DNA of 64,000 nt from positions 129,403,989 through 129,467,988 of the forward strand of contig CP136068.1 in assembly GCA_032622095.1 (NCBI GenBank). The letters are read 5' to 3'. This document shows, piece by piece, positions 34,144-44,517 of this stretch. This DNA is from Siphonodentalium dalli. Its lineage: Eukaryota > Mollusca > Scaphopoda > Gadilida > Siphonodentaliidae. Made by a program: the position numbers and the translations under genes. The notes beneath the pieces are model-generated. The model did not search any database and was not told the DNA's origin. It worked only from the letters and a program-made list of their open reading frames with translations. Positions within the stretch are counted from its first letter, which is position 1. Each line of letters begins with the position of its first letter.

Positions 34144-37100
34144 TAGCAATAGGCATCGATTTTTTTTCAAAACCATTTTCCAGATATTCAGACGCAGTTA
34201 CAGCAGCTTTAGGGTGTTAGGAATATGAAACAAAGTCAGTAGTAATGGCAGTGTTTGAAAAAAATGACGTTTTTCTCAAATAATTGGAAGGGGGTCAGGG
34301 GGTCGACAATTCAGTTTTTGAGGAATGGCAAAATTGTGACAACACAGCATAAGTTCAGGCCTCAGCCTAGGGGTCCAGAAAAGGTAGACTTGAAGTCTCC
34401 CTCCAGGAAATTTAGGGAGACTTCAGGAAATTTAGGGAGACTTCAGGGTGGCGAGACTACCAAAAATTGACAATTTTCAAATATCGCTTCATTTTATAAC
34501 ATCTGACAATAAAAAAAAGATAAAAAAACAAATAAAACTAAAAAAAATTGACTTTATCTGAAATTAGCTTAATTGTTATTATACCTATAATTTTTTTGGA
34601 AATGTTTTGTGTAGCTATCATTTAAGCAAGACACTTATCAAGTTACAGTAATAGTTACTTTTTTAACTAAATGAAAGTAGTATTATTTCCTAGACTGCAG
34701 CTTGGAAGATACGTTTGTACAGTCTGAATCATGATGCATGTAACTTTTTAAGTTTAATTTGGTCACGGCTGTAATGTGGGTGTCCGCTAAAATAAACAAT
34801 AAGGACTAACTAACAAAGGAGTTGCAAAAGCTTTTATTAATTAATGGCCTCCCTTAATTAATGCCAACATCACTGGTATAATCCGATTAAAGCAATAAAC
34901 TTGACATTATTTTATTTACGGAAGTCGGTCTCTTCAAAAAGTCCGACGCGGTCTCTTCAAAAAGTCCGACGCGTTACCGAAACGAACTTCCGAAGCGCCT
35001 GGTACATACTCTGATAATGTCGTAATTGTTTTATATCTGAAAAGCGGGACGGCGGTCTGTTAAGTTAATTAAAACATTTATTTGTGACACTCACGATGGT
35101 CAGTAACAACACAGATGCGAACATCTCATCGTGTTTTCAGCGTGTCAAAACATTCCTGATTAACATTCATTACCGCAAAGGGAACAAAGGCGACGGAATA
35201 ACAACACAAAACAATAGGTCATATTTTATTTTTTTTATTTTAAACACTTGGGTCTTTGGCTCTGCATCGTCTGTTTCTTTTTGGGATGGCCGCCACAATT
35301 ATACGGACATGTTCAGGAAAAAAAACTAGAAAACAAATTAAGAACCCCCCCCCCTAAATTGAAGGCGACTTCGATTTCGCCTTAGACGATAGGGCGAATT
35401 CAGCGACAGTAAGGCGACAATCTCGCCCGAGTCGCCTTGTGAGCTGAGGCCTGAGCATAACGGCAAAGTTTTCGACTTCTTATGGCAAACCTATATGTTG
35501 TTCTCATTGGGAATGATCAATCTACATAATCAATGCAGAAATAGAACGTTTCCTTCATAAAAATAGAAAATTTTGATCAAAATCCAAGTATACCCCAATC
35601 AAAAAGATGAATTTTTTTTTCTTTTCAAGTATGTTGACAATATACTATAAAAACTGTTGGTATTTCTGTGTGTTATTTCTATTATCAGACACTATTGAAT
35701 ACATTTTGATAAAACAAATTGAGACTTTTGTGTCAAATAGAAATACGTGGAAATATTTCATGATAACCAAACTATACCCCCTACCAAAAGTTTTAAAAAG
35801 CTATTTTTTTCAACATTATGGAGCTATTCACGCAAAATACTACCTAACCTGCAGCAAAACTGTATATATAGGTTTCAATGTCAGCCATTGGTGTATCGAT
35901 ATGAGAGTTGATATTTTATTTTTTCTCAATTAATTCTTGGAAAATGGACAAAATATGAGTGTCAACCTTCATAAAGTTCATGAGCCAAACTATTTTCAAG
36001 CGTATGACAGAACTATATCTCAATTAATGTTGGAGGCATTGTTTTATGTAAACAGTGCAACATGATAAAGTATGGGTTGAAATTATCAAATAACTGGTTA
36101 AGTGGATAAACAAACCAGTACCCACCCGTTCGCAACAAAATATCACGTTATGGGCATTATTAGGCCATTATGATACGATTAATGATACTTTATGATGGCA
36201 TGGTGGTCAAATATGCCCAAGAAGCTATTCTACCCACTCATTCGTACAGATCGACTAGTAGTAGCACAAAATATTATTTTGCGCCATCATTCAAACGGGA
36301 ACGGGACTACCTGCCACCGAGACAACCTGCCCCTCTGCTATTTTCAGAGCGGGTTGTCCCGATAAATAAGGGCGGGTTGTCCAGAAATTGTTAATAGTGA
36401 TTATGTTCTTTGATGATATATTATTAAAGATTTTGAACAACAAAACATGTGTTTATTCATTAATTATGTCAAAGCATTTTGCTTGTTGTCCAATTAATCC
36501 TCTTCACAAATCTCTATATTTTTACATGTATATTGTGTCTATGTTATATGTTTGATTGAAGGTGAGTATACAAACAGCCTTTGAATGATGCCGACGGAAC
36601 TGGGTATATTATCTCTTGAGTGTGGGTTATCTTCATTCTGCAAGCATGTTTCCTTGCATTCACTGCGATTTGGAGGTGCAACCAGAAGAGAAGAAAGAAG
36701 AGACCAGCACAATGCACTGGCAGACATCCAGCAGCAGCAGCCCCAAATTAATCATTGTCCGTTTGTTAAACTTATTAAATTTTGTTTTTAATCTTCGTTC
36801 ACGTTCATATTAGCCTATATACTTCATTCCGTTTTTTGTTGTCCGTGTTGTTACATCAATTAAAAACCTATAAAGAACAACCCGGCCAGTTTCGTTAAAC
36901 ATCTCATAATCCCGTCACACGTCCTAATTAGCCAATAATTACCGCTAAGTGATTTTAGGGGGCGGGTTGTCTTGAGTGAAAGGGGGCGGGTTGTCTCAGG
37001 GGCGGGTAGTCACGGTCCCATTCAAACATGTGTCCAAGATGTTTTGCTTCAACCCGAATACCAGTCAACTCGGGGGTATGAATCCTGCGTACGGCTTCAA

Positions 37101-37880
37101 AACACCCTGAATCCCGAATACCGAAAGGGGGTGGGGGGTTATACCTTCATGTATTACATCACATGTATCGTAACGGTATGTCATACATGTAGGCCTAATT
37201 CAATTGTTGACTGAATTTTTTTTTAAACAAGTTAAATTTCAAGTTAAAATATCATTAGTTATGGCATAATACACAATAAAGTGGCTTAGATAAATCAGAT
37301 CTTCTCAATCAACCAATTTCATTCAAATAAAGACAAAATGGTCAGCAGAATACATTACTATTCACTTCAAATAGATTTGTTTACATACGATCATTAATAT
37401 GTTCACGGGGCCGCCATATTTTAATCATGTGACTACATTAGCTGGTAATACTACTAATAGAGTGATCTCTCCTGGCAATTAAACAAATATTTTTTTTCCT
37501 TTGAAACGTCGACTCTCGCTTTGATCGAAATACGGCATTTTATTGCTAATTTTTTTACTTTTTAACCTACCAGTGAGAAATGAATTGTTATCAAGTTTCA
37601 TCGAGGTGGTCAGAACTTTCAAATTCGACGTAATTTTCACAATTTCAACAAAAATATTTACATAAATATTTACGCGGGTTTTCAGTTTGGTAAACAAAGG
37701 ATATTCTATCCGCTGCCGAATTGTGCTATTTTTATTGGAAAATGTCACGTAATTGCTTAAAACAGCGGTATTTACAATTACCTTCAGTCACGAGACTCTG
37801 GAGATTTCCTGTGATGTCATCATTTACCGACTTCCGGAAATACGCGAGTTATCGTTCTTGTTCGGGGTTGCCTATTGCTA
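34144..37880. mobile_element. 3.7 kb element with 12 bp TIRs and 7 bp target duplication, level three
   Basis: CTTTCGG occurs at 34137-34143 and 37881-37887, directly outside TAGCAATAGGCA (34144) and its complement TGCCTATTGCTA (ends 37880). Removing the segment restores the MITE sequence (TTGCCTTTCGGCC). No transposase motif is recognisable; internal ORFs are short. Internal oddities: a doubled GGTCTCTTCAAAAAGTCCGA near 34925-34975, and CAGGCCTCAGC near 34357 with its complement near 35448, which may mark a further nested repeat. Superfamily unknown; a 7 bp duplication is unusual. Confidence 0.75.
36297..37019. mobile_element. 0.72 kb DNA element with ~38 bp TIRs and 8 bp target duplication, level four
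   Basis: Left end GGGAACGGGACTACCTGCC, right end GGCGGGTAGTCACGGTCCC; inverted similarity runs ~38 bp. ATTCAAAC flanks both sides (36289-36296, 37020-37027). Subterminal GGGCGGGTTGTC words repeat on both sides (36351, 36371, 36961, 36985). An ORF of 68 codons (36585-36791) lies inside but shows no transposase motif. The 8 bp duplication fits hAT, MuDR or Merlin-like mobilisers; the terminal GGG does not look like hAT. Class uncertain. Confidence 0.85.
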
Positions 37881-38320
37881 CTTTCGGCCAAGATGTGCTT
37901 GCCGTTTTGCCGCAGTGTACATGCCGTTCGGCCGCGGTGCTCAACTGCAGTTACAAACTCTGACACCGCGGCTGAAAGGCAAATACACCGCGGTGACACT
38001 GGACACTTGTTTTGTCCAGCAGGGTAAGCATGTCCGACGACATCGCAATCGTGTGAACAAACTATCTACGATCTCATCGGGCCCCGATTCCCCAACTTAC
38101 GATTGAATCGTGGTCGTCTGAACGTACACTTAGGTCATTTGCCATGTGTTTATATCTAACTCAAAATAACAAGATTACACCAAAGTAACACAGATTCGAA
38201 AATATTCGGTGTCGAGCTTGAATCAGGTCCCCGATATTGACATCGAATCGAATCTGGAATATTTGCAGGTCCCTATGTTGACACCTATCAATAGTTGTTG
38301 AATGAATATCAGTAAAGTAA

Positions 38321-38638
38321 GTGAACATTCAGACGACCATGAATTTCAATCATAAGTGGAGGAATCGGGCCCGACGAGATCGTGGATAGTTTGTTCATAC
38401 GATTGCGATGTTGTCGTACATTCAGATTCTGATATTGATATCGTATGTTGTTCCTAAAGCATGTGATTGACTACCCTACGGTCATTTCCAGCTACGATTT
38501 TTACATACATACGATCAAGGATATGCCACGATTTTGCATCTAAAGAATAAAATCAAACAGTGCTTGATATTATTTTTGACCTACGATTTTGACATGAGCA
38601 TACATGTACGATTATATCGTGGTCGTCTGAACGTTCAC
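38321..38638. mobile_element. Intact 318 bp Harbinger-type MITE (empty relative)
   Basis: TIRs GTGAACATTCAGACGACC and GGTCGTCTGAACGTTCAC, flanked by TAA on both sides. It lies in the opposite orientation to the 33.6 kb copy; aligned to it, the site where the minisatellite MITE sits is uninterrupted (GGAACAACATACGATATC on the complementary strand). It therefore shows the pre-insertion structure. Confidence 0.85.
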
Positions 38639-38641
38639 TAA

Positions 38642-39768
38642 GATCACCATGATGAACTTTGACACTGTGCTCAGAATGACATACCACATGTTGCATCGAA
38701 TTTTCGCAATGCAATTTTTGTGTTGTTTTCATTTTCAAAATTTTGCCTGTCATCACGTTAAAAGTATCTACAGATGCTCAGAAGAATTGAGTTCACAAAT
38801 ATGCACACATAGCTTACCTGCTTATCTCAGTTGTTGTGTTCATATTATCTGATTATGCTCATATTCCTATCACAATCACATAATATTCTTCGCTGATCGT
38901 GTTCGCGAAAATTATTTCGGTGGCAGGACTATTTATTTTTTTGTGATTGGTATTAATTTATAGCACAAACTCATTTCTCTTCGCTCGTTCAGCCGTTGTT
39001 GATAGAAATACATAACATTTTCAATACTTATAATTACATAAATAGTTTGTTTCGTACACTCACAGAATATTATAGGTTTAAATGGTTAATACGTTTGGAA
39101 CTATATGTTGTTATCTTCCAATTTTATTTATTGATTTTAGATTGTATCTATGAACTTAAATTGAAGCACTCAATCGAATCTTATAGTATTGTTTAGGTTT
39201 GAACTTTGTGAATATTGCATCAATCTTTCAGGCGAAAATAACGATAGAAAATTGAAGATATTCTCTACATGTGCATTCATGCGGCTGGAATTGATTTTCT
39301 GGGCAAATGTTTTTAATATTTTTTTTTATTTTGTAAACGAAACTTTGTCATGCAATTTAATTCACTCTTTGTTAAAACTCTAGCGCTTTAGTTTGATATG
39401 TTTCCAATTATAATCCAATAGAGTGAATAGACCTGATAGAAATGCAGTATAAACTAGCTACTTGCCCTTATAAATAACAAAACACATCAATGATTGTATG
39501 ACGTTTATATAAATAGGAGAATCTTGCACATCGACTGACTTGTGTTGGCCTCTTGACAGCCGATTACGACAATAATGCTTTAGGCCCACCGATCCTATGT
39601 CCTACATTCGTGCTATCCAAAATTCAAAATCCAAGGGTCGTATTACTTAAAAATTGGTGACGTCACAAAATCAGATATAGCCTATATACGACCAAAGCGT
39701 CTTTGGTTCGTTATTATTTCCCAAATAAATTGGGTGTCTAAGCAGGGAAATGCGCTACGCAATACCTG
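38642..39768. other. AT-rich non-coding; second copy of the ~190 bp direct duplication
   Basis: 39563-39720 repeats 32797-32985 in the same orientation. The remainder is very AT-rich with short ORFs of no recognisable character. Confidence 0.5.
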
Positions 39769-39770
39769 TA

Positions 39771-40536
39771 CCCTGCTGGACAAAACAAGTGTGTATTTGC
39801 CGTTCGGCCGCGGTGGCAGAGTTTGTACCGGTAACTGCAGTTGAGCACCGCGGCCGAGCAGCAAGTACACTGTGGCCGGTCGTCAAGTACACCATGGGCA
39901 AAAAGCAACTACAATGGGGCCGAATGGCATGTACACCGTGGTTAGATTTCTGGTTTGTATTGTCATTTTTTCAGCTTAATGAATGTACACAGCGGCAACT
40001 ACTTCATGGTCGAATGGCAAATACACCACGGCCCAACTGCAGTTAGCCGGTGGAGCCACGGTGTACCCCGCTGGACAAAACAAGTGTCCATTGGCACCGT
40101 GGTGTATTTGCCGTTTGGCCACGGTGTCAGAGTTTGTAACTGCAGTTGAGCACCGCGGCCGAACGGTAAGTACACCGCGGCTGAACGACAAGTACACCGC
40201 GACCGAACGGCAAGTACACCATGGCTGAAATGCAACTACAACGCGGCCGAATGGCATGTACACCGTGGTTATATTTCTGGTTTGTATTGTTTGTTTTAAA
40301 GTTTAATGAACGTACACTGCGGCAACTACATCATGACCGAATGGCAAGTACACCGCGGCCCAACTGTAGTTAGCCGGTGGAGCCGCGGTGTAGTTGCATT
40401 TCGACCGTTGTGGCAATGCTAACCGCACCGCGTTTAAGTGGACACTTGTTTTGTCCAGCAGGGTAGTTGCATTTCGGCTGTGGTGGCAATGCCAACTGCA
40501 CCGTGGTTAAGTGGACACTTGTTTTGCCCAGCCGGG
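39771..40536. mobile_element. Overlapping minisatellite MITE copies with the clearest 22 bp array
   Basis: One end CCCTGCTGGACAAAACAAGT at 39771 (preceded by TA), an internal second start at about 40066 (CCCCGCTGGACAAAACAAGT), and ends at 40463 and 40536. Around 40150-40262 the 22 bp unit GCGGCCGAACGGCAAGTACACC is repeated about five times with small changes. The mosaic implies insertion of one copy in another or unequal exchange between arrays. Confidence 0.8.
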
Positions 40537-40644
40537 TAGACCTTCATTGCATCAGTGTACGCCATGTACGATGAATTTTATGTACCATGTTGTGTTTGAA
40601 GTTTTGATATCAGGTACAGACTAGTCAACAGCAACGCAAATTTT

Positions 40645-40772
40645 GGGCCTCGACTAGTCGACTTTGAAACTCACTAATCGTTTCAACACTAGTTCTTTAA
40701 CTATGATGCTAGCAGGTTATTATTATTTAGTTATGATGCTGGTGGGTTCTTATTATTTAGTTATGATGCTGG
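40645..40772 (+). repeat. ~31 bp tandem repeat interrupted by the next MITE
   Basis: GGTTCTTATTATTTAGTTATGATGCTGGT-like units occur at about 40700-40772 and resume after the MITE (GGTTCTTGTTATTTAGC, 41175). Useful as an empty-site reference that shows TA as the target duplication. Confidence 0.7.
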
Positions 40773-40774
40773 TA

Positions 40775-41172
40775 CCCTGCTGGACAAAACAAGTGCCACT
40801 TAACCGTGGTGCGGTTAGCGTTGCCAGTTTGCCACAATGGCTGAAATGCAACTACACCGCAGCTCCACCGGCTAACTCCAGTTGAGCCGTGGTGTACAGG
40901 TAGTTGTCAAGGCGTACGGTACGTTAATTAAACTGAAAAAAGACAATACAAACCAGAAATCTAACCACGGTGTACATGCCTTCAACTGTTTTGTAGTTGC
41001 CATTTGAACGGGGTGTAGTTGCCGTTCGGCCGCAGTGTACTTGCCGTTTGGCTGCAGTGTACTTGTCGTTCGGCCGCTGTGCTCAACTGCAGTTACAAAC
41101 TCTGACACCGCGGCTGAACAGCATATACATGTACATCGTGGTGGCAATGGACACTTGCTTTGTCCAGCAGGG
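40775..41172. mobile_element. Complete minisatellite MITE, 398 bp, TA target
   Basis: Ends CCCTGCTGGACAAAACAAGT and its complement (with one change), TA at 40773-40774 and 41173-41174, inserted in the ~31 bp tandem repeat. Internal order: GGTTAGCGTTGCCA, CTCCACCGGCTAACT, AACTGAAAAAAGACAATACA, AAATCTAACCACGGTGTACA, then 22 bp units. No coding capacity. Confidence 0.85.
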
Positions 41173-41174
41173 TA

Positions 41175-43435
41175 GGTTCTTGTTATTTAGCTATGAATAT
41201 GATCATGCTGGTGGGTGAAATACCGGTACACGGATTGTTAGCTCGAAGTACTGCACTCTCATGAAAAGTCGAAAATGGTTGCAATAAAAAGCATTTACTC
41301 CCAACTTGTCCTGATATCGAAGCAAATAAAGAGCGTTTTATAAAGACTGTTTGTTGTTAAGCCACAGGCACAGGTGACAGGGGTGGGGGTATACTTTCCT
41401 TGAAATAGCCACCAACTCCATGACAATGACATGTGAGCCATAAGTCGAGACAATATCATGGTCTATCTTTCTCACACAGCGTAAATCTCGCAGACTTGTG
41501 ACAAGTTGTGTCATTTCACTAGCCTTTTATATTATAATTTCCATTTTTGTGAAAAAAAATTACGAAAGAAAATAAAATCATATTTCTAACAAAAGCACAA
41601 ATTTGTATTTTTGCGATTAAATTATGACTCAATTCTTTCTTGTCTGCAAATGTTGCATCTTTTAGCCATTAAAAAATTATCAATCTATCTATCTATTACG
41701 GGAATAGATTCGGTGATTCTCGCCGATAATGTGTTTACCGTTTCTGAATTTCGTTTTACCGAAAATAAAAACAAATGAATCTAGTAACACTATCATATTC
41801 TTTGCTAGACTTATCGGGGAAATTAATTGAGTAACGGTATTACCTCAACCGCTTCTAAAACCTTACCAAACCAATGTTAGAACAGAAATCATGTAACACT
41901 GTTTGTAATCAATAACTTGTCCAACGAATTAGGAATGAAAACATAAATTTTATATGCAAGATGGCGACTTCGCTTCCTTGGCAATGCGGTTTTGATTGGC
42001 TGTTCCAATAGCCAATGATTAACAGGGGCGTATGATACATATCTTGAACGGGTTTAATTATATTAATGCTGATCGATTAGGCATTATCTATTTTAAATAA
42101 GGGATAATTCATGTAATTCAGAGTAGTGACACATAATTATGTGATGAAGATTCGAAATATATTGCAGACATTAGGCAAAAGCAATTTAATATCTATACCG
42201 TATCATCATTTTATGAGAGGTTAGAATGAACTAAATACCTTTAATTTATTTTTTTATAATTTGAGTAAAATCTATCCCATTGGGAAAATCGTGAACAATT
42301 ATGCAAGTTATTATGCACCACCATCACAATTGCTATTGTCATATTGACTATTAATGACTTTAAAAAAAAGTAATTAAGTTTTAGAAAAATCAATACCACA
42401 AGTAATGGAGATAAGTTTGCGCTGCTTATGAACGCTAAATGAATTTGTAAACGAAGGCTCTTTAGGCCTACTTGTCCCATGGGAATGGAAATATCAAGGT
42501 TATAACCAGCTAAAGGTGAACTTCTGTCGCATATATTAACTGATGACGTCTAAATGTGTAGGCCTGTATTAAGCTGTTTCTCTTTGGGCAGTGTACATGT
42601 ACTAGTATATGCAAGATCAAGTGGAATTAATAATCAAATCAAAAAAGTGTAGGCCTAGACCATTATATATTCCAAACTTGTTAATTACTTCATATACATT
42701 GGTGTTAATATTAATATAGGTTTCACAAATTGGCCACGATCCATGAATACATCTTTACAACAAATTCAAATGCCACATTTGGAGATCGAATATTATTATA
42801 TATATATTATAGAGTGAATTATAATTATGTGCACAAACCTTTGCCCGCGGTGATTGTTGGTCCAGGTCGATATGCGGTACGTATCACCGGTGACGATAAA
42901 CAAACTGTAAAAGTAAAAGGGTAATATTGGTTATATGGGAAAATTCTATTTTTTTAAATATAGACCATAATTATTATTATATAATTTCGGAAATTATGCC
43001 GACAGACATGTCATTCTATAATTATATAGTCGTATATATATCGAGTCTCGTCATAACGAGTGTTTAGTTAAATTTTTTGGAGCTAAACTTTACAATTAAC
43101 CATAATTTTGTTTATTTAGTCAGAGGAAAAAACCTAATATAGCATAATTGGTTGGTTCACCGAATGTTTATGTTCTAAATTTTTTTCCGAAAATAAAAAG
43201 CCATTTAATTAAATAGAAAGAAAGCTGACGCCTGGCAAGAATCGAATAAGTAAAGATTTATATACTTCTTTCTAATATGGGAAAAACGTTTATGGTGGGT
43301 TCATAATTCAGGCTAGATGTTAATTGCATATATATATTTAAAAATAAAATTTATTTTGCAGAATTCAAAAATAATATATTATAAAAAAAATTCAAGGAGA
43401 TAATAGTTTAAAGTACTTACATTGTATAGGTCTGG
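41175..43435. other. No gene convincingly recognised
   Basis: AT-rich, single-copy-looking sequence. A (CTAT)n tract is at about 41684-41696. The frame at 42733-42924 (ends IVGPGRYAVRITGDDKQTVK) is open but starts at TTG and has no recognisable domain; at most a possible exon. Confidence 0.45.
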
Positions 43436-43468
43436 ATGAAGTCGGCGATGGCCAATACTCTCCAAAAA

Positions 43469-43860
43469 CACTGTGTAGAAACGCTACACACTTTGTACAC
43501 ATATATGTGTAACATCTGCTCCCCAACAATTATGTGTAGAAACTGTAGAGCAATTTTTGGTACACACAATATGTGTAGCTCCATACACACATGTATGTGT
43601 AGTAGCTATACACTTATGTGTAGTAAAACGTTGGTAGACAGTTACTACACAGTTAGTACACAGATAATACACAGTTAGTGTGTACTTTATTTATACACAT
43701 TTGTGTACATAGTACACAGTAGTGTGTACTTTATTTATACACATCTGTGTAACAACCTACACAATTTTGTAGTACATGTATATAGTGCCCAATATTGTGC
43801 ATATTTGGTACACACACTGTGTACCAACTAATCTATACACTTTATGTGTAATAAATTTAC
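43469..43860. repeat. Cluster of TACACA...TGTGTA dyads
   Basis: About a dozen short inverted repeats of the form TACACA-n(2-5)-TGTGTA occur within 400 bp, including the perfect 16 bp palindrome TACACATATATGTGTA at 43496-43511, TACACATTTGTGTA at 43694, TACACATCTGTGTA near 43737, and AGTACACAGTAGTGTGTACT near 43709. It is not a simple tandem repeat: spacings and intervening sequence vary. The same 16-mer recurs at 62939-62954. Confidence 0.75.
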
Positions 43861-44008
43861 ATGCATTCTTTTTGCAAATATTGGACATTTTTGGGTGATG
43901 TAGCAACTGTAATGTCGAATCAGAATCGCATGGTTGAGGCCACTGAATTTAGGCCATCACAGTAAGAATGTTTGATATTGAAAGCGATAATTATCAGCCA
44001 AAATAAAT

Positions 44009-44517
44009 CATGAAAAACATGCTATCATATGTTATATATTCTGAATGGACCTCATATTACATTAACATTTACATGTACTGGTATAATAAATTTGCAATGA
44101 CATTGAAATGGGCAAGAAAAGTTTTAACTCACTATTTATCTAAGTTTTTCCGGTTCAATATAATTGTTTAATTGCCAATTTATTTTACAGGCAAATGACA
44201 ATGCCAACTATGGGTGATGTTCGATCAATTAAGCCTACTGGTTGTATATCTAATAGCACATTCCTCGGGATTTTATTCTGGGTAACATTTTCTGACAATG
44301 CTGTGTTTTCTCAACAAAATTTATCAATATGATACTTTAATTATCAGTTTTTGAAGCCACTTCTTCAATTGACAGGGCACGAGGATCTTCGGATTGACTC
44401 CAATCCACCTCTCCCATGTCAATGACATGAAGATCTTTCAAAAACTGAGAATGAAAGTAAATATATTGATAAATTTTGTTGTGAAAACACAGCATTGTCA
44501 TGAAAAACATGCCATCA
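44009..44517 (+). repeat. First copy of a ~0.5 kb unit, cut by the Helitron-like element
   Basis: From CATGAAAAACATGCTATCAT to ATGAAAAACATGCCATCA this matches the sequence after the Helitron-like element (47325-47800). The start (44009-44050) shows the uninterrupted form of the insertion site, CTATCA|TATGTTATATA, so the element entered between A and T in a direct duplication. Confidence 0.85.
44354..44457 (-). other. Exon-like cassette, copy A
   Basis: On the minus strand the open frame reads Q-FLKDLHVID-M-GEVDWSQSEDP-LSIEEV. It matches cassettes B-D (47.65, 48.0, 48.35 kb). Unrecognised family. A TCTCAG precedes the TTTTTGAAAG start, like a splice acceptor. Confidence 0.4.

Larger units (their letters stand above)
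33906..38024. mobile_element. Minisatellite MITE (TA target), level two of the nest
   Basis: Ends CCCTGCTGGACAAAACAAGT (33906) and its complement ending 38024, flanked by TA on both sides. Left part 33906-34143 and right part 37881-38024 are separated by a later insertion. The interior contains copies of the 22 bp unit. It is inserted in the Harbinger-type MITE right after CAACCTACGG, a site that is empty in the 38.3 kb copy and filled in the 59.5 kb copy. Confidence 0.85.
33641..38129. mobile_element. Outer Harbinger-type MITE of a four-level nest
   Basis: Terminal inverted repeats GTGTACGTTCAGACGACC (33641) and GGTCGTCTGAACGTACAC (ends 38129), continuing inwards for ~37 bp, flanked by TTA on both sides (33638-33640, 38130-38132). 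A 3 bp TWA duplication fits PIF/Harbinger. About 265 bp of this MITE lie to the left and 105 bp to the right of the element inserted in it. An uninterrupted relative is at 38321-38638 and another filled copy at 59538-60327. Confidence 0.85.

Noticed and set aside
39983-40263. Overlapping ORFs on both strands across the 22 bp minisatellite
   Set aside because: Open frames arise because the GC-rich repeat lacks stops; the encoded residues just mirror the repeat.
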